Of a DNA stretch of 64,000 bases, positions 1 through 9,614 are shown piece after piece. This DNA comes from Stenotrophomonas maltophilia D457 (GTDB taxonomy: Bacteria > Pseudomonadota > Gammaproteobacteria > Xanthomonadales > Xanthomonadaceae). The notes beneath the pieces are model-generated. The model did not search any database, was not told the DNA's origin, and was given only the letters and a program-made list of their open reading frames with translations. Every line of letters starts with the position of its first letter. Positions within the stretch are counted from its first letter, which is position 1. The DNA lies in the NCBI RefSeq assembly GCF_000284595.1, contig NC_017671.1, positions 248,001 to 312,000 on the forward strand, given 5' to 3'. The translations under genes and the position numbers were made by a program.

Positions 1-555
1 ACCGCGCTGGACAATCTGTACATCACTACCCATCAGTTGACCCACACCCGTGAGCTGGTGCGTACCGATGAACTGACCGGGCTGCACAACCGGCGAGGCC
101 TCACCCTGTACCTGCAGGAGTGCCGCGAGCGGGCCGAGGGGCCGCCGCAGGCGCTGCTGCTGATCGATTGCGACCGCTTCAAGCAGATCAACGACCGCCA
201 CGGCCACCAGGCCGGCGACCGCGTGCTGCAGAGCATGGGCAACATCCTGCGCTCGATGGCCGGCGAGCAGGACCTGGCCTGCCGGCTTGGTGGCGATGAG
301 TTCTGCCTGATCCTGCGCCGTGGCAACCGCGAGATCGCGCAGCACGCGGCCGAGTTCATCATCAGTGCGGTGCATGGCCTGCTCGAGCGCAGCCATGGCA
401 CGCCGCATGTGAGCCTGGTCAGCATCGGCGCCTGCCTGCTGGCGCCGGAGGCAGGCTGGAGCGAGTGGTATGCCTGCGCGGATCGTGCGCTGTACCAGGC
501 CAAGCGCGATGGCGGCAACTGCCTGCGCTGGGCGGATGATCCGGACGGCCAATAG
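1..555 (+). CDS. Diguanylate cyclase, C-terminal part (gene starts upstream)
   Basis: The frame is open from base 1 to a TAG at 553-555, giving 184 residues of a longer protein. It holds a GGDEF domain: the entry motif DELTGLHNRRG, the DCDRFKQINDRHGH segment and the active-site loop LGGDEFC, so c-di-GMP synthesis from GTP is expected. The inhibitory I-site (RxxD, a few residues before GGDEF) reads GEQD, so product inhibition is probably lost. The sensor domain lies outside the window. The gene ends 13 bases before the start of the cyclase gene at 569 on the same strand, so the two are probably co-transcribed. Confidence 0.9.
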   Translation, partial: TALDNLYITTHQLTHTRELVRTDELTGLHNRRGLTLYLQECRERAEGPPQALLLIDCDRFKQINDRHGHQAGDRVLQSMGNILRSMAGEQDLACRLGGDEFCLILRRGNREIAQHAAEFIISAVHGLLERSHGTPHVSLVSIGACLLAPEAGWSEWYACADRALYQAKRDGGNCLRWADDPDGQ

Positions 556-568
556 GGAGAGGCAGGCG

Positions 569-3058
569 ATGAATGGCGACAACGGAACGTCAGCCCCGCA
601 TAGCCCACAGCTGCGCGCCCTGCTGTTCACCGATCTGTGTGATTCGCTGCAGCTGGTCGAGCGGATCGGCGATGTGGCGGCGGCAAGCCTGTTCCAGGAA
701 CACGATCGCCTGGTACTGGTGCTGCAGCAGCGCTGGAACGGCCAGCTGATCGATCGCTCCGATGGCTTGTTCATGCTGTTCGAGCGCGCCGTCGACGCAC
801 TGGGCTTCGCCCTGGACTACCAGCGCGAACTGCACGCGCTGGGCCAGCAGCGCGCGATTGAACTGCGCGCGCGCGCCGGCCTGCACGTGGGCGACGTGCT
901 GACCTGGGAGAACAGTGCCGAGGCGGTCCGTGCCGGTGCCAAGTCGATGGAGGTGGAAGGCCTGGCCAAGCCGATGGCGGCGCGCCTGATGATGCTGGCC
1001 CGCCCCGGCCAGATCCTGCTGTCGGCGGTGGCCGAATCGCTGACCCGCCGTGCCACCGATGCACTGGGCGAGCGTGGCACGCGCCTGCTGTGGAAATCGC
1101 ACGGGCGCTGGCGCTTCAAGGGCGTGCCGGTGGTGCAGGAAGTGATCGAAGTGGGCGAGATCGGTTCGGCGCCGCTGCGCATGCCGCGCGCCAACGCCAA
1201 GGCGCGCCGCGACCTGCCGCTGTGGCGGCAACCGCTGGTGCTGGCCGCCGAAGGCCTGATCCTTGCCGCGGCCGTGCTGGGCGGCTGGCTGCTGCTGCGG
1301 TCGGAGCCGGCCATTGCCTTCGCCGAACGTGACTGGGTGGTGCTTGGCGATGTCGACAACCTCACCGGCGATCCGATCTTCGATGACTCGATGCGGCACG
1401 CGATCCGGATCGCGCTGGAACAGTCGCGCTACGTGAACGTGCTGTCGGAAGGCAAGATCCGCGAAAGCCTGGAAATGGCGCGGCTCTCGGGCGATACCCG
1501 GCTCAACCGCGATACCGCGGTCGATGTGGCGGTGCGGGAGGGCGCGCGCGCGGTGCTGCTGCCGACCGTGCGGCAGAAGATCGGTGGCTACGAGCTGGCC
1601 ATCGATGTTGCCGCACCGGGCAGTGGCCAGGTGATCCAGACCTTCACCGCCACCGCCGATCGATCCGACCAGATGGTGTTCGCCGTGGACGACGTGGTCG
1701 GTCGCCTGCGTCGCGGACTGGGCGAGTCGGTGGCCAGCCTGGAGCAATCCCTGCCGCTGCCGCGCGCCTCGACCCAGGACCTGCGCGCACTGCGCGCGTT
1801 CGCGCTGGCCGAGAGCGCACTGGGTCAGCGTCGCTTCGAAGAAGCCCGCAACCTCTACCAGGCCGCGATCGACATCGATCCCGGTTTTGCCCTGGCCTAC
1901 ATGGGCGTGGCCAAGCTGCATGCGCGCACCGCGCAGGTCGCGGACGCGCGTGACGCGCTGGAGCACGCGCTGGCCCAGCAGCAGCGCCTGCCCGCGCGTG
2001 AGCGCCTGTACCTGAAGGGCTGGCAGGCCGAACTGGAACCCGGTGGCTGGCCGCTGGAACAGTGGCGTGCACTGGCCAAGATCTATCCGGATTCGTTTGC
2101 TGGGCTGTCCAATACCTCCTGGGGGTTGCTGCAGGACAATCGCTTCACCGAGGCCGAGCCCTATGCGCGCGCCGCGACGGTGCCTCAGGACCCGTTGCGG
2201 CTGTATCCGACCATCCATCTGGCGCGGGCACAGCTGGGCCTCGGCCAGCCGCAGCAGGCAATGCGCACCTTGCGCCAGGCACGGATGCTGCGCGGCAATG
2301 ACGAGGCCGACGACCTGGATGTGGACGTGCTGGTTGCGCAGGGCCTGGATGCACAGGCGCAGCAGCTGTTGATGCGGTTGCCGCGGGGGGACGACCTGCA
2401 ACAGCGCATGCGCCTGCGGGCCCACCTGCTGGTGGCAGCGGAGCAGCGTGATTGCAGCAGTTTGCATGCCGCGATTGCTGCGGACGGTCCAGCACCGGAT
2501 CTGATCGACTACCAGATCCATCAACGCCTGCAGCACGCCACCGTGACCACGCTGTGCACGGCCGGCGATGCGAAGGAGCTTGAATCCATTGCCGCCGTGC
2601 TGCGGCCGCTGCTGCGGAACAACGACGACTCCGCCGTGGGCAGCCGCAGCCTGCAGCTGCTGGCCCTGACTTATCTGGCCCAGCGCCAGGGCCAGCATGC
2701 GCTGGCCGCAGAGTGGCTGCGCGACCATGGCGAACTGCTGGAGCGGCAGCGCAGCCCTGTGGTGGGCAAGTGGCGTCGGGTTGTGTTGGCGATGGCCGAA
2801 CTGGCGCAACAGCGTCCGCGGGCGGCACGCCATCTGCTCGAGCCCACCTTTGATGGCAGCGAACCTGTGCAGGCCCACGTTGTGCTGCTGCAGGCACTGC
2901 GTGCCGAGCAGGACACTGCCGGCGTGCGTCGCGAGCAGGCCTGGCTGGCCCGGCACCACGGCCAGGCCATTGCCGAGGTGGCGTCCATGCAGGTCTGGCA
3001 ACCCCTGAATGTGCACGACATCGCCACCGAGGCGACGTCGGTGCGAGTGTCGCGCTGA
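569..3058 (+). CDS. Putative peptide-modification-system cyclase (class III nucleotide cyclase-like domain, TM helix, TPR repeats)
   Basis: I start this 829-residue protein at ATG 569, just after the GGDEF gene, because an earlier in-frame ATG at 470 overlaps that gene. Residues 15-190 form a class III adenylyl/guanylyl cyclase-like domain. Metal-site aspartates are visible in LFTDLCDS (D22) and RSDGLFMLF (D65), followed by GLHVGDV and AARLMMLARPGQILLS. The transition-state Asn expected before AARL is replaced (KPMAARL), so catalysis is uncertain. A transmembrane helix follows at about 222-243, then a domain opening with WVVLGDVDNLTGD, then TPR-like helices to the C-terminus. This architecture matches the Xanthomonadaceae family named putative peptide modification system cyclase. 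It is convergent with the precursor gene, ending 7 bases from it. Confidence 0.8.
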   Translation: MNGDNGTSAPHSPQLRALLFTDLCDSLQLVERIGDVAAASLFQEHDRLVLVLQQRWNGQLIDRSDGLFMLFERAVDALGFALDYQRELHALGQQRAIELRARAGLHVGDVLTWENSAEAVRAGAKSMEVEGLAKPMAARLMMLARPGQILLSAVAESLTRRATDALGERGTRLLWKSHGRWRFKGVPVVQEVIEVGEIGSAPLRMPRANAKARRDLPLWRQPLVLAAEGLILAAAVLGGWLLLRSEPAIAFAERDWVVLGDVDNLTGDPIFDDSMRHAIRIALEQSRYVNVLSEGKIRESLEMARLSGDTRLNRDTAVDVAVREGARAVLLPTVRQKIGGYELAIDVAAPGSGQVIQTFTATADRSDQMVFAVDDVVGRLRRGLGESVASLEQSLPLPRASTQDLRALRAFALAESALGQRRFEEARNLYQAAIDIDPGFALAYMGVAKLHARTAQVADARDALEHALAQQQRLPARERLYLKGWQAELEPGGWPLEQWRALAKIYPDSFAGLSNTSWGLLQDNRFTEAEPYARAATVPQDPLRLYPTIHLARAQLGLGQPQQAMRTLRQARMLRGNDEADDLDVDVLVAQGLDAQAQQLLMRLPRGDDLQQRMRLRAHLLVAAEQRDCSSLHAAIAADGPAPDLIDYQIHQRLQHATVTTLCTAGDAKELESIAAVLRPLLRNNDDSAVGSRSLQLLALTYLAQRQGQHALAAEWLRDHGELLERQRSPVVGKWRRVVLAMAELAQQRPRAARHLLEPTFDGSEPVQAHVVLLQALRAEQDTAGVRREQAWLARHHGQAIAEVASMQVWQPLNVHDIATEATSVRVSR

Positions 3059-3065
3059 TGCGGAC

Positions 3066-3359
3066 TCAGGCGTTGACGCGCTCGTCGATGCGGTCGGCTT
3101 CGAAGCAGAACACCACGGTCATCGAGGCGGTCGAGGTACTCAGGTACGCATGCAGCGAATCACGGGTGCGGCTCAGCTCCTCGACCGAGGCCAGGGTGCC
3201 GATCTTCATGCAGTCGTTTTCGCCAACGGCACCGTCCAGCCCGATCGAGGCCAGGGCCTTGGCCGGCGAAGCGGTGAAGTGGCTGCGGAACGCTTCGCTG
3301 CCGATCAGGTGGTCCAGCAGGGTGCTGGCGTCGGCGGCGGAAAGACGGGGATGGCTCAT
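3066..3359 (-). CDS. Putative RiPP precursor peptide with NHLP-like leader
   Basis: This 97-residue protein has the layout of NHLP-related modified-peptide precursors. The N-terminal two thirds resemble a nitrile-hydratase-alpha leader: a helix with LLDHLIGSEAFRSHF, then SPAKALASIGL. Next comes CMKIGTLASVEEL, where the Cys and the LAS-x-EEL pattern recur in the family from memory, then a helix (TRDSLHAYLS) and a short C-terminal segment rich in T/S/V with a second Cys (TVVFCFEAD). No leader-cleavage GG pair is evident. It lies between the cyclase gene and the SagB-like dehydrogenase gene and is read divergently from the latter. The product and its core boundary are unknown. Confidence 0.75.
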   Translation of the reverse strand: MSHPRLSAADASTLLDHLIGSEAFRSHFTASPAKALASIGLDGAVGENDCMKIGTLASVEELSRTRDSLHAYLSTSTASMTVVFCFEADRIDERVNA

Positions 3360-3497
3360 GGGGATTGTCCGTAGGTGGAGCTACTCGTATCGGCCGCGAC
3401 AGCCTGCCATTGAGGGCCGCGCTGTGCACGTCGCTAAAGTTGGCCGCGCTGCGGTCGTTGCTGCTATGCCGGCTGTGCGGCACAAGGAAGGAAACCG

Positions 3498-4664
3498 ATG
3501 CGCCTGCGCCGCTGCGCCAGCCTGATGTTCGAGCCTCGCGAGGCGGTCACCCTGGACCTGCGCGCGATGCTGGCCGGCCACGCCGAGATGGACAGCCAGA
3601 TCAGCTGGGTGGCGCTGGCCGCCCACCTGGACCAGCCACTGCCGGTGGACGCCGAGGAGCGCCAGCTGCTGGGCGAGCTCAGCGCGCACCGCTGGAGCGA
3701 ACCGCCCGCCGATGCCTCCCCGGCCATGCTGGCCCGCCTGGTCGAGCACGGCCTGCTGTTGACCGACCCACCGAGCGAGGTGGGGCACCAGATGCGCGAC
3801 GAGGCGCTACGGCGCAGCCAGTGGTGGCCATTGGCTGCGCTGGCCCATCGCCATGCGCGCTGGCAGGCCGTGGACAGCGTGGAGGACATGCGCCGGCAGG
3901 GGTTGGACACCGCGGCCGGCCTGCGCCAGCGCCTGGGGCCGCCACCGCCGGTGGTGCAGCCGATGCAGGGCGACTACCAGCCGCTGCCGCGCAGCGAAGA
4001 GGCCGCGTTCGATGCACTGCTGGCGCGTCGCACCACCTGCCGCAATTTCGACCCGCAGCGCGCGTTGCCGCTGCCGCTGCTGGCCCAGGTGCTGCAGCGT
4101 ACGCTGATGGCGCACGCGGTGCAGAAGGTCGAGCGCGATACCGAGTTCCTGAAGAAGAACGTGCCTTCCGGTGGCGGCCTGCATCCCACCGAGGGCTTCC
4201 TGCTGGTGCAGAACGTGGAAGGATTGGCACCGGGCTTGTACCACTATCATCCGGTGCAGCACGCCGTGCTGCCGCTGCCCTCGCCACCGCCGCAGGCGTT
4301 GCCTGCGATGGCGCGGCGGATGCTGTCCGGGCAGGCGTGGTTCGCCGATGCGCCAGCGCTGCTGGTACTGGCACCGCGTTATGACCGCTGCTTCTGGAAG
4401 TATCGCAACCATGCCAAGGCGCACCGTGCGGTGACGCTGGACGTGGGCCACATTTCGCAGTTGCTGTACCTGTGCGCCACCGAGCGCGGGCTGGCAGCAT
4501 TCGTGACAGCGGCGATCAACGATGCCGATGTCGATCGTGCTTTTGGGTTCGATGGCATCGGCCAGAGCGCGATGGCCATCTGTGGCCTGGGCTGGCGCAG
4601 TGCCACGCTGGACACGGCCGAATTCGATCCGGCCGGGCGGGTGGCGACGGGCGACGACCGCTGA
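3498..4664 (+). CDS. Putative peptide maturation dehydrogenase (SagB-related, FMN nitroreductase fold)
   Basis: The 388-residue protein starts at ATG 3498, with AGGAAGG a few bases upstream. The N-terminal ~160 residues are a partner/recognition-like region. From about residue 170 there is a nitroreductase-like SagB fold: RRTTCRNFD (FMN-phosphate-binding type RRT-x-R-x-F), PSGGGLHPTE (the SagB PSxGxxxPxE signature) and GLYHYHP. In thiazole/oxazole RiPP pathways SagB enzymes oxidise azolines to azoles with FMN. This family is annotated as putative peptide maturation dehydrogenase and occurs beside NHLP-type precursors and the cyclase. No YcaO or LanM-type enzyme is present nearby, so the modification may not be azole formation. 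The 138-bp gap to the precursor gene probably holds both promoters. Confidence 0.8.
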   Translation: MRLRRCASLMFEPREAVTLDLRAMLAGHAEMDSQISWVALAAHLDQPLPVDAEERQLLGELSAHRWSEPPADASPAMLARLVEHGLLLTDPPSEVGHQMRDEALRRSQWWPLAALAHRHARWQAVDSVEDMRRQGLDTAAGLRQRLGPPPPVVQPMQGDYQPLPRSEEAAFDALLARRTTCRNFDPQRALPLPLLAQVLQRTLMAHAVQKVERDTEFLKKNVPSGGGLHPTEGFLLVQNVEGLAPGLYHYHPVQHAVLPLPSPPPQALPAMARRMLSGQAWFADAPALLVLAPRYDRCFWKYRNHAKAHRAVTLDVGHISQLLYLCATERGLAAFVTAAINDADVDRAFGFDGIGQSAMAICGLGWRSATLDTAEFDPAGRVATGDDR

Positions 4665-4683
4665 GCGGCCGTCGCCCCGGCGA

Positions 4684-6699
4684 TCAGGTCGCCTCGAAGT
4701 CCACCAGCACCGCGCCGTCGCCGACCTGGTCGCCGGCCTTGGCACGGTAACCCTTCACCGTGCCATCGGCCGGTGCCTGCAGGGTGTGCTCCATCTTCAT
4801 CGCTTCCAGCACCACCAGCGGCGTGCCGCGCTTGACCTCGGTACCGGCCGCGACCAGCGTGGCCACGATCCTGCCCGGCATGGGTGCCAGCAGGCTGCCG
4901 GCGTCGGCCACGGCGTGGTCCGATTCACCCACTGGATCATGCAGGGTGAAGCGGTGCTGGCCGTCGGCGCCGAACAGGTACAGCTGGTTACCATCGCGCA
5001 GCAGCTGCAGCGACCCGCGGCGCTCGCCCAGCTGCACCGTCAGTCCGTGCACATCGGCCGTGCCGATCACCCGCACCGGTGCAGCGTCATCGCACTGCAC
5101 GCGCCAGCCATCGGCCTGCGCCCACACCTTCAGCGTGTGCTTGCGTTCGCCCTGCTGCAGCGGCACTACGCGCGGCGCGGACGCACCGAGGCGCCAGCCA
5201 TCCTGTGACCGCCACGGCGAATGCGGATCGCGCACGTCGGTGCTGGCGGGCACCGTGCTTGCCACCGCAGCCACGGCGGCCAGCAGCCACAGGTCCGCAC
5301 CCGCGTCGCCCACGGCACTCAATGCCGCCTGTTCGCGTTCGATCAGCGCCGTATCCAGCCTGGCGTGCGCGAACGAATCGGTATTCACCAGGCGGCGCAG
5401 GAAGCCGGCGTTGGTGGTCACGCCCACCACCTGGCAGTCGGCCAGGGCCTGGCTCATGCGGCGCAGCGCGGCGTCGCGGTCCACGTCCCAGACGATCAGC
5501 TTGGCGATCATCGGATCGTAGTACGGGGTGATGCTGTCACCTTCCTCCACGCCGGTATCGACGCGCACGTTGGCCGACGCTGCCGGCAGGCGCAGGCGGC
5601 GCAGGGTGCCGGTGGAGGGCAGGAAGCCACGGTCGGCATCCTCGGCGTACAGCCGCGCTTCGATCGCGTGGCCATGGATGGCCAGCTGGTCCTGGCGCAG
5701 CGGCAGCGGTTGGCCCGAAGCCACGCGCAGCTGCCACTCCACCAGGTCGGTGCCGGTGATGTATTCGGTGACCGGGTGCTCGACCTGCAGGCGGGTGTTC
5801 ATTTCCATGAAGTAGAAATCGCCGTCCGGGCCGGCGATGAATTCCACCGTGCCCGCCCCCTCATAGCCCACTGCGCGTGCGGCATCGACCGCGGCCTTGC
5901 CCATTGCAGCACGACGTTCGGGGCTCATGCCCGGCGCGGGTGCTTCTTCCAGCACCTTCTGGTGGCGGCGCTGCACCGAGCAGTCGCGCTCGAACAGGTA
6001 GACCGCCTCACCGTGGCTGTCGCCGAACACCTGGATCTCGATATGGCGCGGGCGCTCGACGTACTTCTCGACCAGCACGTGGTCGTTGCCGAACGCCGAG
6101 GCCGCCTCGCGCTGGCAGCTGGCCAGCGCATCGACGAAGTCCTCGCTGCGTTCGACCTTGCGCATGCCCTTGCCACCGCCACCGGCGCTGGCCTTGATCA
6201 GCACCGGGTAGCCGATGCCATCGGCCTGCGCGCGCAGGAAGTCCGGCGCCTGCTGGTCACCGTGGTAACCCGGCGTCAGCGGCACACCGGCCTTGGCCAT
6301 CAGCGCCTTGGCCGCGCTCTTGTCACCCATCGCTCGGATCGCGCTGGGCGGTGGCCCGATGAAGGTGATGCCGGCGGCGGCACAGGCATCGGCGAAGTCG
6401 GCATTCTCGGACAGGAAGCCGTAACCGGGGTGGATGGCCTGTGCGCCGGTAGCGCGCGCGGCGTCAAGCAGGGCATCGCCACGCAGGTAGCTCTCGCGTG
6501 CGGCGGCCGGGCCGATGTGGACGGCTTCGTCGGCCAGGCGCACGTGGCGTGCGTTGCGGTCGGCATCGGAATACACCGCCACGGTGGCGATGCCGAGGCG
6601 GCGGCAGGTGGCGATGACGCGGCAGGCGATTTCGCCGCGGTTGGCGATCAGGACTTTGCTGAACATGGCAACGTGCTTCATAGGAGCGTGCTCGGTCAT
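4684..6699 (-). CDS. mccA: Methylcrotonyl-CoA carboxylase biotin-containing (alpha) subunit
   Basis: This is a biotin carboxylase / biotin-carboxyl-carrier fusion of about 671 residues. The N-terminus is KVLIANRGEIACRV, then the ATP-grasp core (ASAGGGGKGMR, EKYVERPRHIEIQVFGD, EMNTRLQVEHPVTE), and the biotin-attachment motif AMKMEH near the C-terminus (Lys about 635). It loads biotin with CO2 for carboxylation of 3-methylcrotonyl-CoA in leucine breakdown. Three ATGs are close together (6699, 6681, 6666) with no clear ribosome site. I chose 6699 because it lies 8 bases after the mccB stop. Family members also act on acetyl- or propionyl-CoA, and the operon with ivd argues for methylcrotonyl-CoA. 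Confidence 0.9.
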   Translation of the reverse strand: MTEHAPMKHVAMFSKVLIANRGEIACRVIATCRRLGIATVAVYSDADRNARHVRLADEAVHIGPAAARESYLRGDALLDAARATGAQAIHPGYGFLSENADFADACAAAGITFIGPPPSAIRAMGDKSAAKALMAKAGVPLTPGYHGDQQAPDFLRAQADGIGYPVLIKASAGGGGKGMRKVERSEDFVDALASCQREAASAFGNDHVLVEKYVERPRHIEIQVFGDSHGEAVYLFERDCSVQRRHQKVLEEAPAPGMSPERRAAMGKAAVDAARAVGYEGAGTVEFIAGPDGDFYFMEMNTRLQVEHPVTEYITGTDLVEWQLRVASGQPLPLRQDQLAIHGHAIEARLYAEDADRGFLPSTGTLRRLRLPAASANVRVDTGVEEGDSITPYYDPMIAKLIVWDVDRDAALRRMSQALADCQVVGVTTNAGFLRRLVNTDSFAHARLDTALIEREQAALSAVGDAGADLWLLAAVAAVASTVPASTDVRDPHSPWRSQDGWRLGASAPRVVPLQQGERKHTLKVWAQADGWRVQCDDAAPVRVIGTADVHGLTVQLGERRGSLQLLRDGNQLYLFGADGQHRFTLHDPVGESDHAVADAGSLLAPMPGRIVATLVAAGTEVKRGTPLVVLEAMKMEHTLQAPADGTVKGYRAKAGDQVGDGAVLVDFEAT

Positions 6700-6707
6700 G
6701 GCACGGG

Positions 6708-8318
6708 TCACATGCGGAACACGCCGAAGCGCGTCTGCTGCGGGGCGGCGTTGAGGCTGGCCGACAGCGCCAGCGCCAGCACCTGGCGGGTGTCGGCCGG
6801 ATCGATCACGCCGTCGTCCCACAGGCGCGCGCTGGCGTAGTACGGGTGGCCCTGCTGTTCGAACTGGTCGCGGATCGGTGCCTTGAAGGCATCCTCTTCC
6901 GCCGCCGGCCACTGGCCGCCCTTGGCTTCAATGCCATCGCGCTTGACCGTGGCCAGCACACTGGCGGCCTGCTCGCCGCCCATCACGCCGATGCGCGCGT
7001 TCGGCCACATCCACAGGAAGTTCGGCGAGTACGCACGGCCGCACATGCCGTAGTTGCCGGCACCGAACGAGCCGCCGATCACCACGGTGAACTTGGGCAC
7101 CCTGGCACAGGCCACCGCCATCACCAGCTTGGCGCCGTCCTTGGCGATGCCGCCCTGTTCGTACTTGCGGCCGACCATGAAGCCGGTGATGTTCTGCAGG
7201 AACACCAGCGGGATGTTGCGCTGGGTGCACAGCTCGATGAAGTGCGCGCCCTTCAGGGCCGACTCGGAGAACAGGATCCCGTTGTTGGCGATGATGCCGA
7301 TCGGGTAGCCGTTCAGATGGGCGAAACCGGTCACCAGCGTTGCGCCGTAGCGCGGCTTGAACTCGTCGAAGCGCGAGCCATCCACCAGCCGCGCGATCAC
7401 TTCGCGAACGTCGTAGGGCTTGCGCGTATCGGCCGGGATCACGCCATACAGCTCATGGGCCGGCAGCAATGGCGCTTCAGGGGGCCGCACCGCCATCGCC
7501 GGTTCCGGCTTGCGCCAGTTGAGCTGGGCGATGATCGCGCGCACCCGTGCCAGTGCCTGCAGATCGTTGTCGGCCATGTGGTCGGCCACGCCGGAGATGC
7601 GGGTGTGCACGTCGGCGCCACCCAGTTCCTCGGCCGTGACCACTTCACCGGTGGCCGCCTTCACCAGCGGCGGGCCGCCGAGGAAGATCGTGCCCTGCTC
7701 GCGCACGATCACGGTCTCGTCACTCATCGCCGGCACATAGGCGCCACCGGCGGTGCAGCTGCCCATCACGCAGGCGATCTGCGGAATGCCCTGCGCCGAC
7801 AGGTTGGCCTGGTTGTAGAAGATGCGGCCGAAATGGTCGCGGTCGGGGAAGACTTCGTCCTGCAGCGGCAGGAACGCGCCACCGGAATCGACCAGGTAGA
7901 TGCACGGCAGGTGGTTCTGCTCGGCGATCTCCTGCGCGCGCAGGTGCTTCTTCACCGTCATCGGGTAGTAGGTGCCGCCCTTGACCGTGGCGTCGTTGGC
8001 CACGATCACGCATTCCACGCCGCTCACCCGGCCGATGCCGGCCACCACGCCCGCGGCGGGCACGGCGTCTTCATACATGCCGTGCGCGGCCAACGGCGCG
8101 ATTTCCAGGAAGGCGCTGCCGGGGTCGAGCAGGGCGTCGATGCGGTCGCGCACCAGCAGCTTGCCGCGCGCGGTGTGCTTGGCGCGTGCCGCCTCACTGC
8201 CACCCAGCGCGGTGCGCGCGAGGGTGGCATGCAGGTCGTCGACTACGGCCTGCATGGCCGCGCGGTTGCTTTCAAACGTTTCGCTGCCCGGTTGCAGCTG
8301 GCTGTTCAGGACGGTCAT
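6708..8318 (-). CDS. mccB: Methylcrotonyl-CoA carboxylase carboxyltransferase (beta) subunit
   Basis: The protein is 536 residues, the usual length for the beta subunit of methylcrotonyl-CoA carboxylase, with a carboxyltransferase fold throughout. Visible signatures are [44 protein letters not shown] and [15 protein letters not shown], the last two forming oxyanion-hole regions. It moves the carboxyl group from biotin to the acyl-CoA. It lies 10 bases after ivd and 8 bases before mccA, so the three genes form one operon. Leucine operons often carry a methylglutaconyl-CoA hydratase gene next to mccB; none is present here. Confidence 0.93.
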   Translation of the reverse strand: MTVLNSQLQPGSETFESNRAAMQAVVDDLHATLARTALGGSEAARAKHTARGKLLVRDRIDALLDPGSAFLEIAPLAAHGMYEDAVPAAGVVAGIGRVSGVECVIVANDATVKGGTYYPMTVKKHLRAQEIAEQNHLPCIYLVDSGGAFLPLQDEVFPDRDHFGRIFYNQANLSAQGIPQIACVMGSCTAGGAYVPAMSDETVIVREQGTIFLGGPPLVKAATGEVVTAEELGGADVHTRISGVADHMADNDLQALARVRAIIAQLNWRKPEPAMAVRPPEAPLLPAHELYGVIPADTRKPYDVREVIARLVDGSRFDEFKPRYGATLVTGFAHLNGYPIGIIANNGILFSESALKGAHFIELCTQRNIPLVFLQNITGFMVGRKYEQGGIAKDGAKLVMAVACARVPKFTVVIGGSFGAGNYGMCGRAYSPNFLWMWPNARIGVMGGEQAASVLATVKRDGIEAKGGQWPAAEEDAFKAPIRDQFEQQGHPYYASARLWDDGVIDPADTRQVLALALSASLNAAPQQTRFGVFRM

Positions 8319-8328
8319 CGCGGTGGCC

Positions 8329-9492
8329 TTACAGGGTGCGCTGGAACAGTTCGCGGCCGATCAGCATGCGGCGGATCTCCGAGGTGCCGGCGCCGATTTC
8401 ATACAGCTTGGCGTCGCGCCACAAGCGGCCGGTCGGGTATTCGTTGATGTAGCCGTTGCCGCCGAGGATCTGGATCGCCTGGCCGGTCAGCCAGGTGGCC
8501 TTCTCGGCGGCGTACAGGATCGCACCGGCGGCGTCCTGGCGGGTGGTGCGGCCCTGGTCGCAGGCGCGCGCCACGGCATAGACATACGCGCGGCAGGCAC
8601 CCAGGCCCACGTACATGTCGGCGATCTTGGCCTGGATCAGCTGGAAGCTGCCGATCGGTTCGCCGAACTGGTGGCGCTCGTGCACATAGGGCATGACCAC
8701 GTCCATGGCCGCGGCCATCAGGCCCAGCGGGCCACCGGACAGCACCACGCGCTCGTAGTCCAGGCCGGACATCAGTACGCGCACGCCACCGCCGACCTGG
8801 CCCAGCACGTTCTCTTCGGGAATCTCGCAGTCCTGGAACACCAGCTCGCAGGTGGGCGAGGAGCGCATGCCGAGCTTGTCCAGCTTCTGCGCGGTGGAGA
8901 AGCCCTTCATGCCCTTCTCGACCAGGAACGCGGTGATGCCCTTGGCACCGGCCTCCATGTCGGTCTTGGCGTAGACCACCAGCACGTCGGCATCCGGGCC
9001 GTTGGTGATCCACATCTTGTTGCCGTTGAGCACGTAGCGGTCGCCGCGCTTGTCGGCGCGCAGCTTCATCGACACCACATCCGAACCGGCACCCGGTTCG
9101 CTCATCGCCAGCGCGCCGACCAGGCTGCCGTTGCACAGGCCGGGCAGGAAGCGCTGCTTCTGTTCTTCGTTGCCGTTCTTGCGCAGCTGGTTCACGCACA
9201 GGTTGGAGTGCGCGCCATAGGACAGGCCGATGCCGCCGGAGGCGCGCGAGATTTCTTCCATCGCCACCACGTGGGCCAGGTAGCCCATGCCGGTACCACC
9301 GTATTCTTCTTCCACGGTGAGGCCGAGCAGGCCCTGTTCGCCCAGCTTCGGCCACAGGGCCAGCGGGAACTGGTTGCTGGCATCAGCCTCGGCGGCCAGC
9401 GGTGCGACCTCGGCGGCGGCAAAATGGGCCACGCTCTGGCGCAGCAGGTCGATGTCTTCGCCAAGATCGAAGTTCAGGGATGGCACGTGCAT
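8329..9492 (-). CDS. ivd: Isovaleryl-CoA dehydrogenase
   Basis: This is a 387-residue acyl-CoA dehydrogenase. The substrate call rests on the catalytic base. In most family members the Glu lies in the C-terminal Y-EGT loop, but here that loop reads [10 protein letters not shown] without it, while [16 protein letters not shown] carries Glu 247 at the position used by isovaleryl-CoA dehydrogenases. FAD-binding signatures SEPGAGSD and KMWITNG are present. The enzyme oxidises isovaleryl-CoA to 3-methylcrotonyl-CoA, the substrate of the downstream MccAB. It is the first gene of the operon and is read divergently from the TetR gene at 9652. Confidence 0.93.
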   Translation of the reverse strand: MHVPSLNFDLGEDIDLLRQSVAHFAAAEVAPLAAEADASNQFPLALWPKLGEQGLLGLTVEEEYGGTGMGYLAHVVAMEEISRASGGIGLSYGAHSNLCVNQLRKNGNEEQKQRFLPGLCNGSLVGALAMSEPGAGSDVVSMKLRADKRGDRYVLNGNKMWITNGPDADVLVVYAKTDMEAGAKGITAFLVEKGMKGFSTAQKLDKLGMRSSPTCELVFQDCEIPEENVLGQVGGGVRVLMSGLDYERVVLSGGPLGLMAAAMDVVMPYVHERHQFGEPIGSFQLIQAKIADMYVGLGACRAYVYAVARACDQGRTTRQDAAGAILYAAEKATWLTGQAIQILGGNGYINEYPTGRLWRDAKLYEIGAGTSEIRRMLIGRELFQRTL

Positions 9493-9614
9493 TGTGGTGG
9501 CTCCACGGCGGGATGGCAGGGAATGGACGCACCCGGCGGGGGAGCGGGCGGCGGTCGGCAGGACCGCCACCCGCACGGGCGATGGCCCCAGCGTAGCGGG
9601 GTTCGGATAAGAAG

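Noticed and set aside
590..3016. 808-codon minus-strand open frame opposite the cyclase gene
   Set aside because: Composition is typical of an antisense shadow (Gln/His/Arg-rich) and there is no ribosome site.
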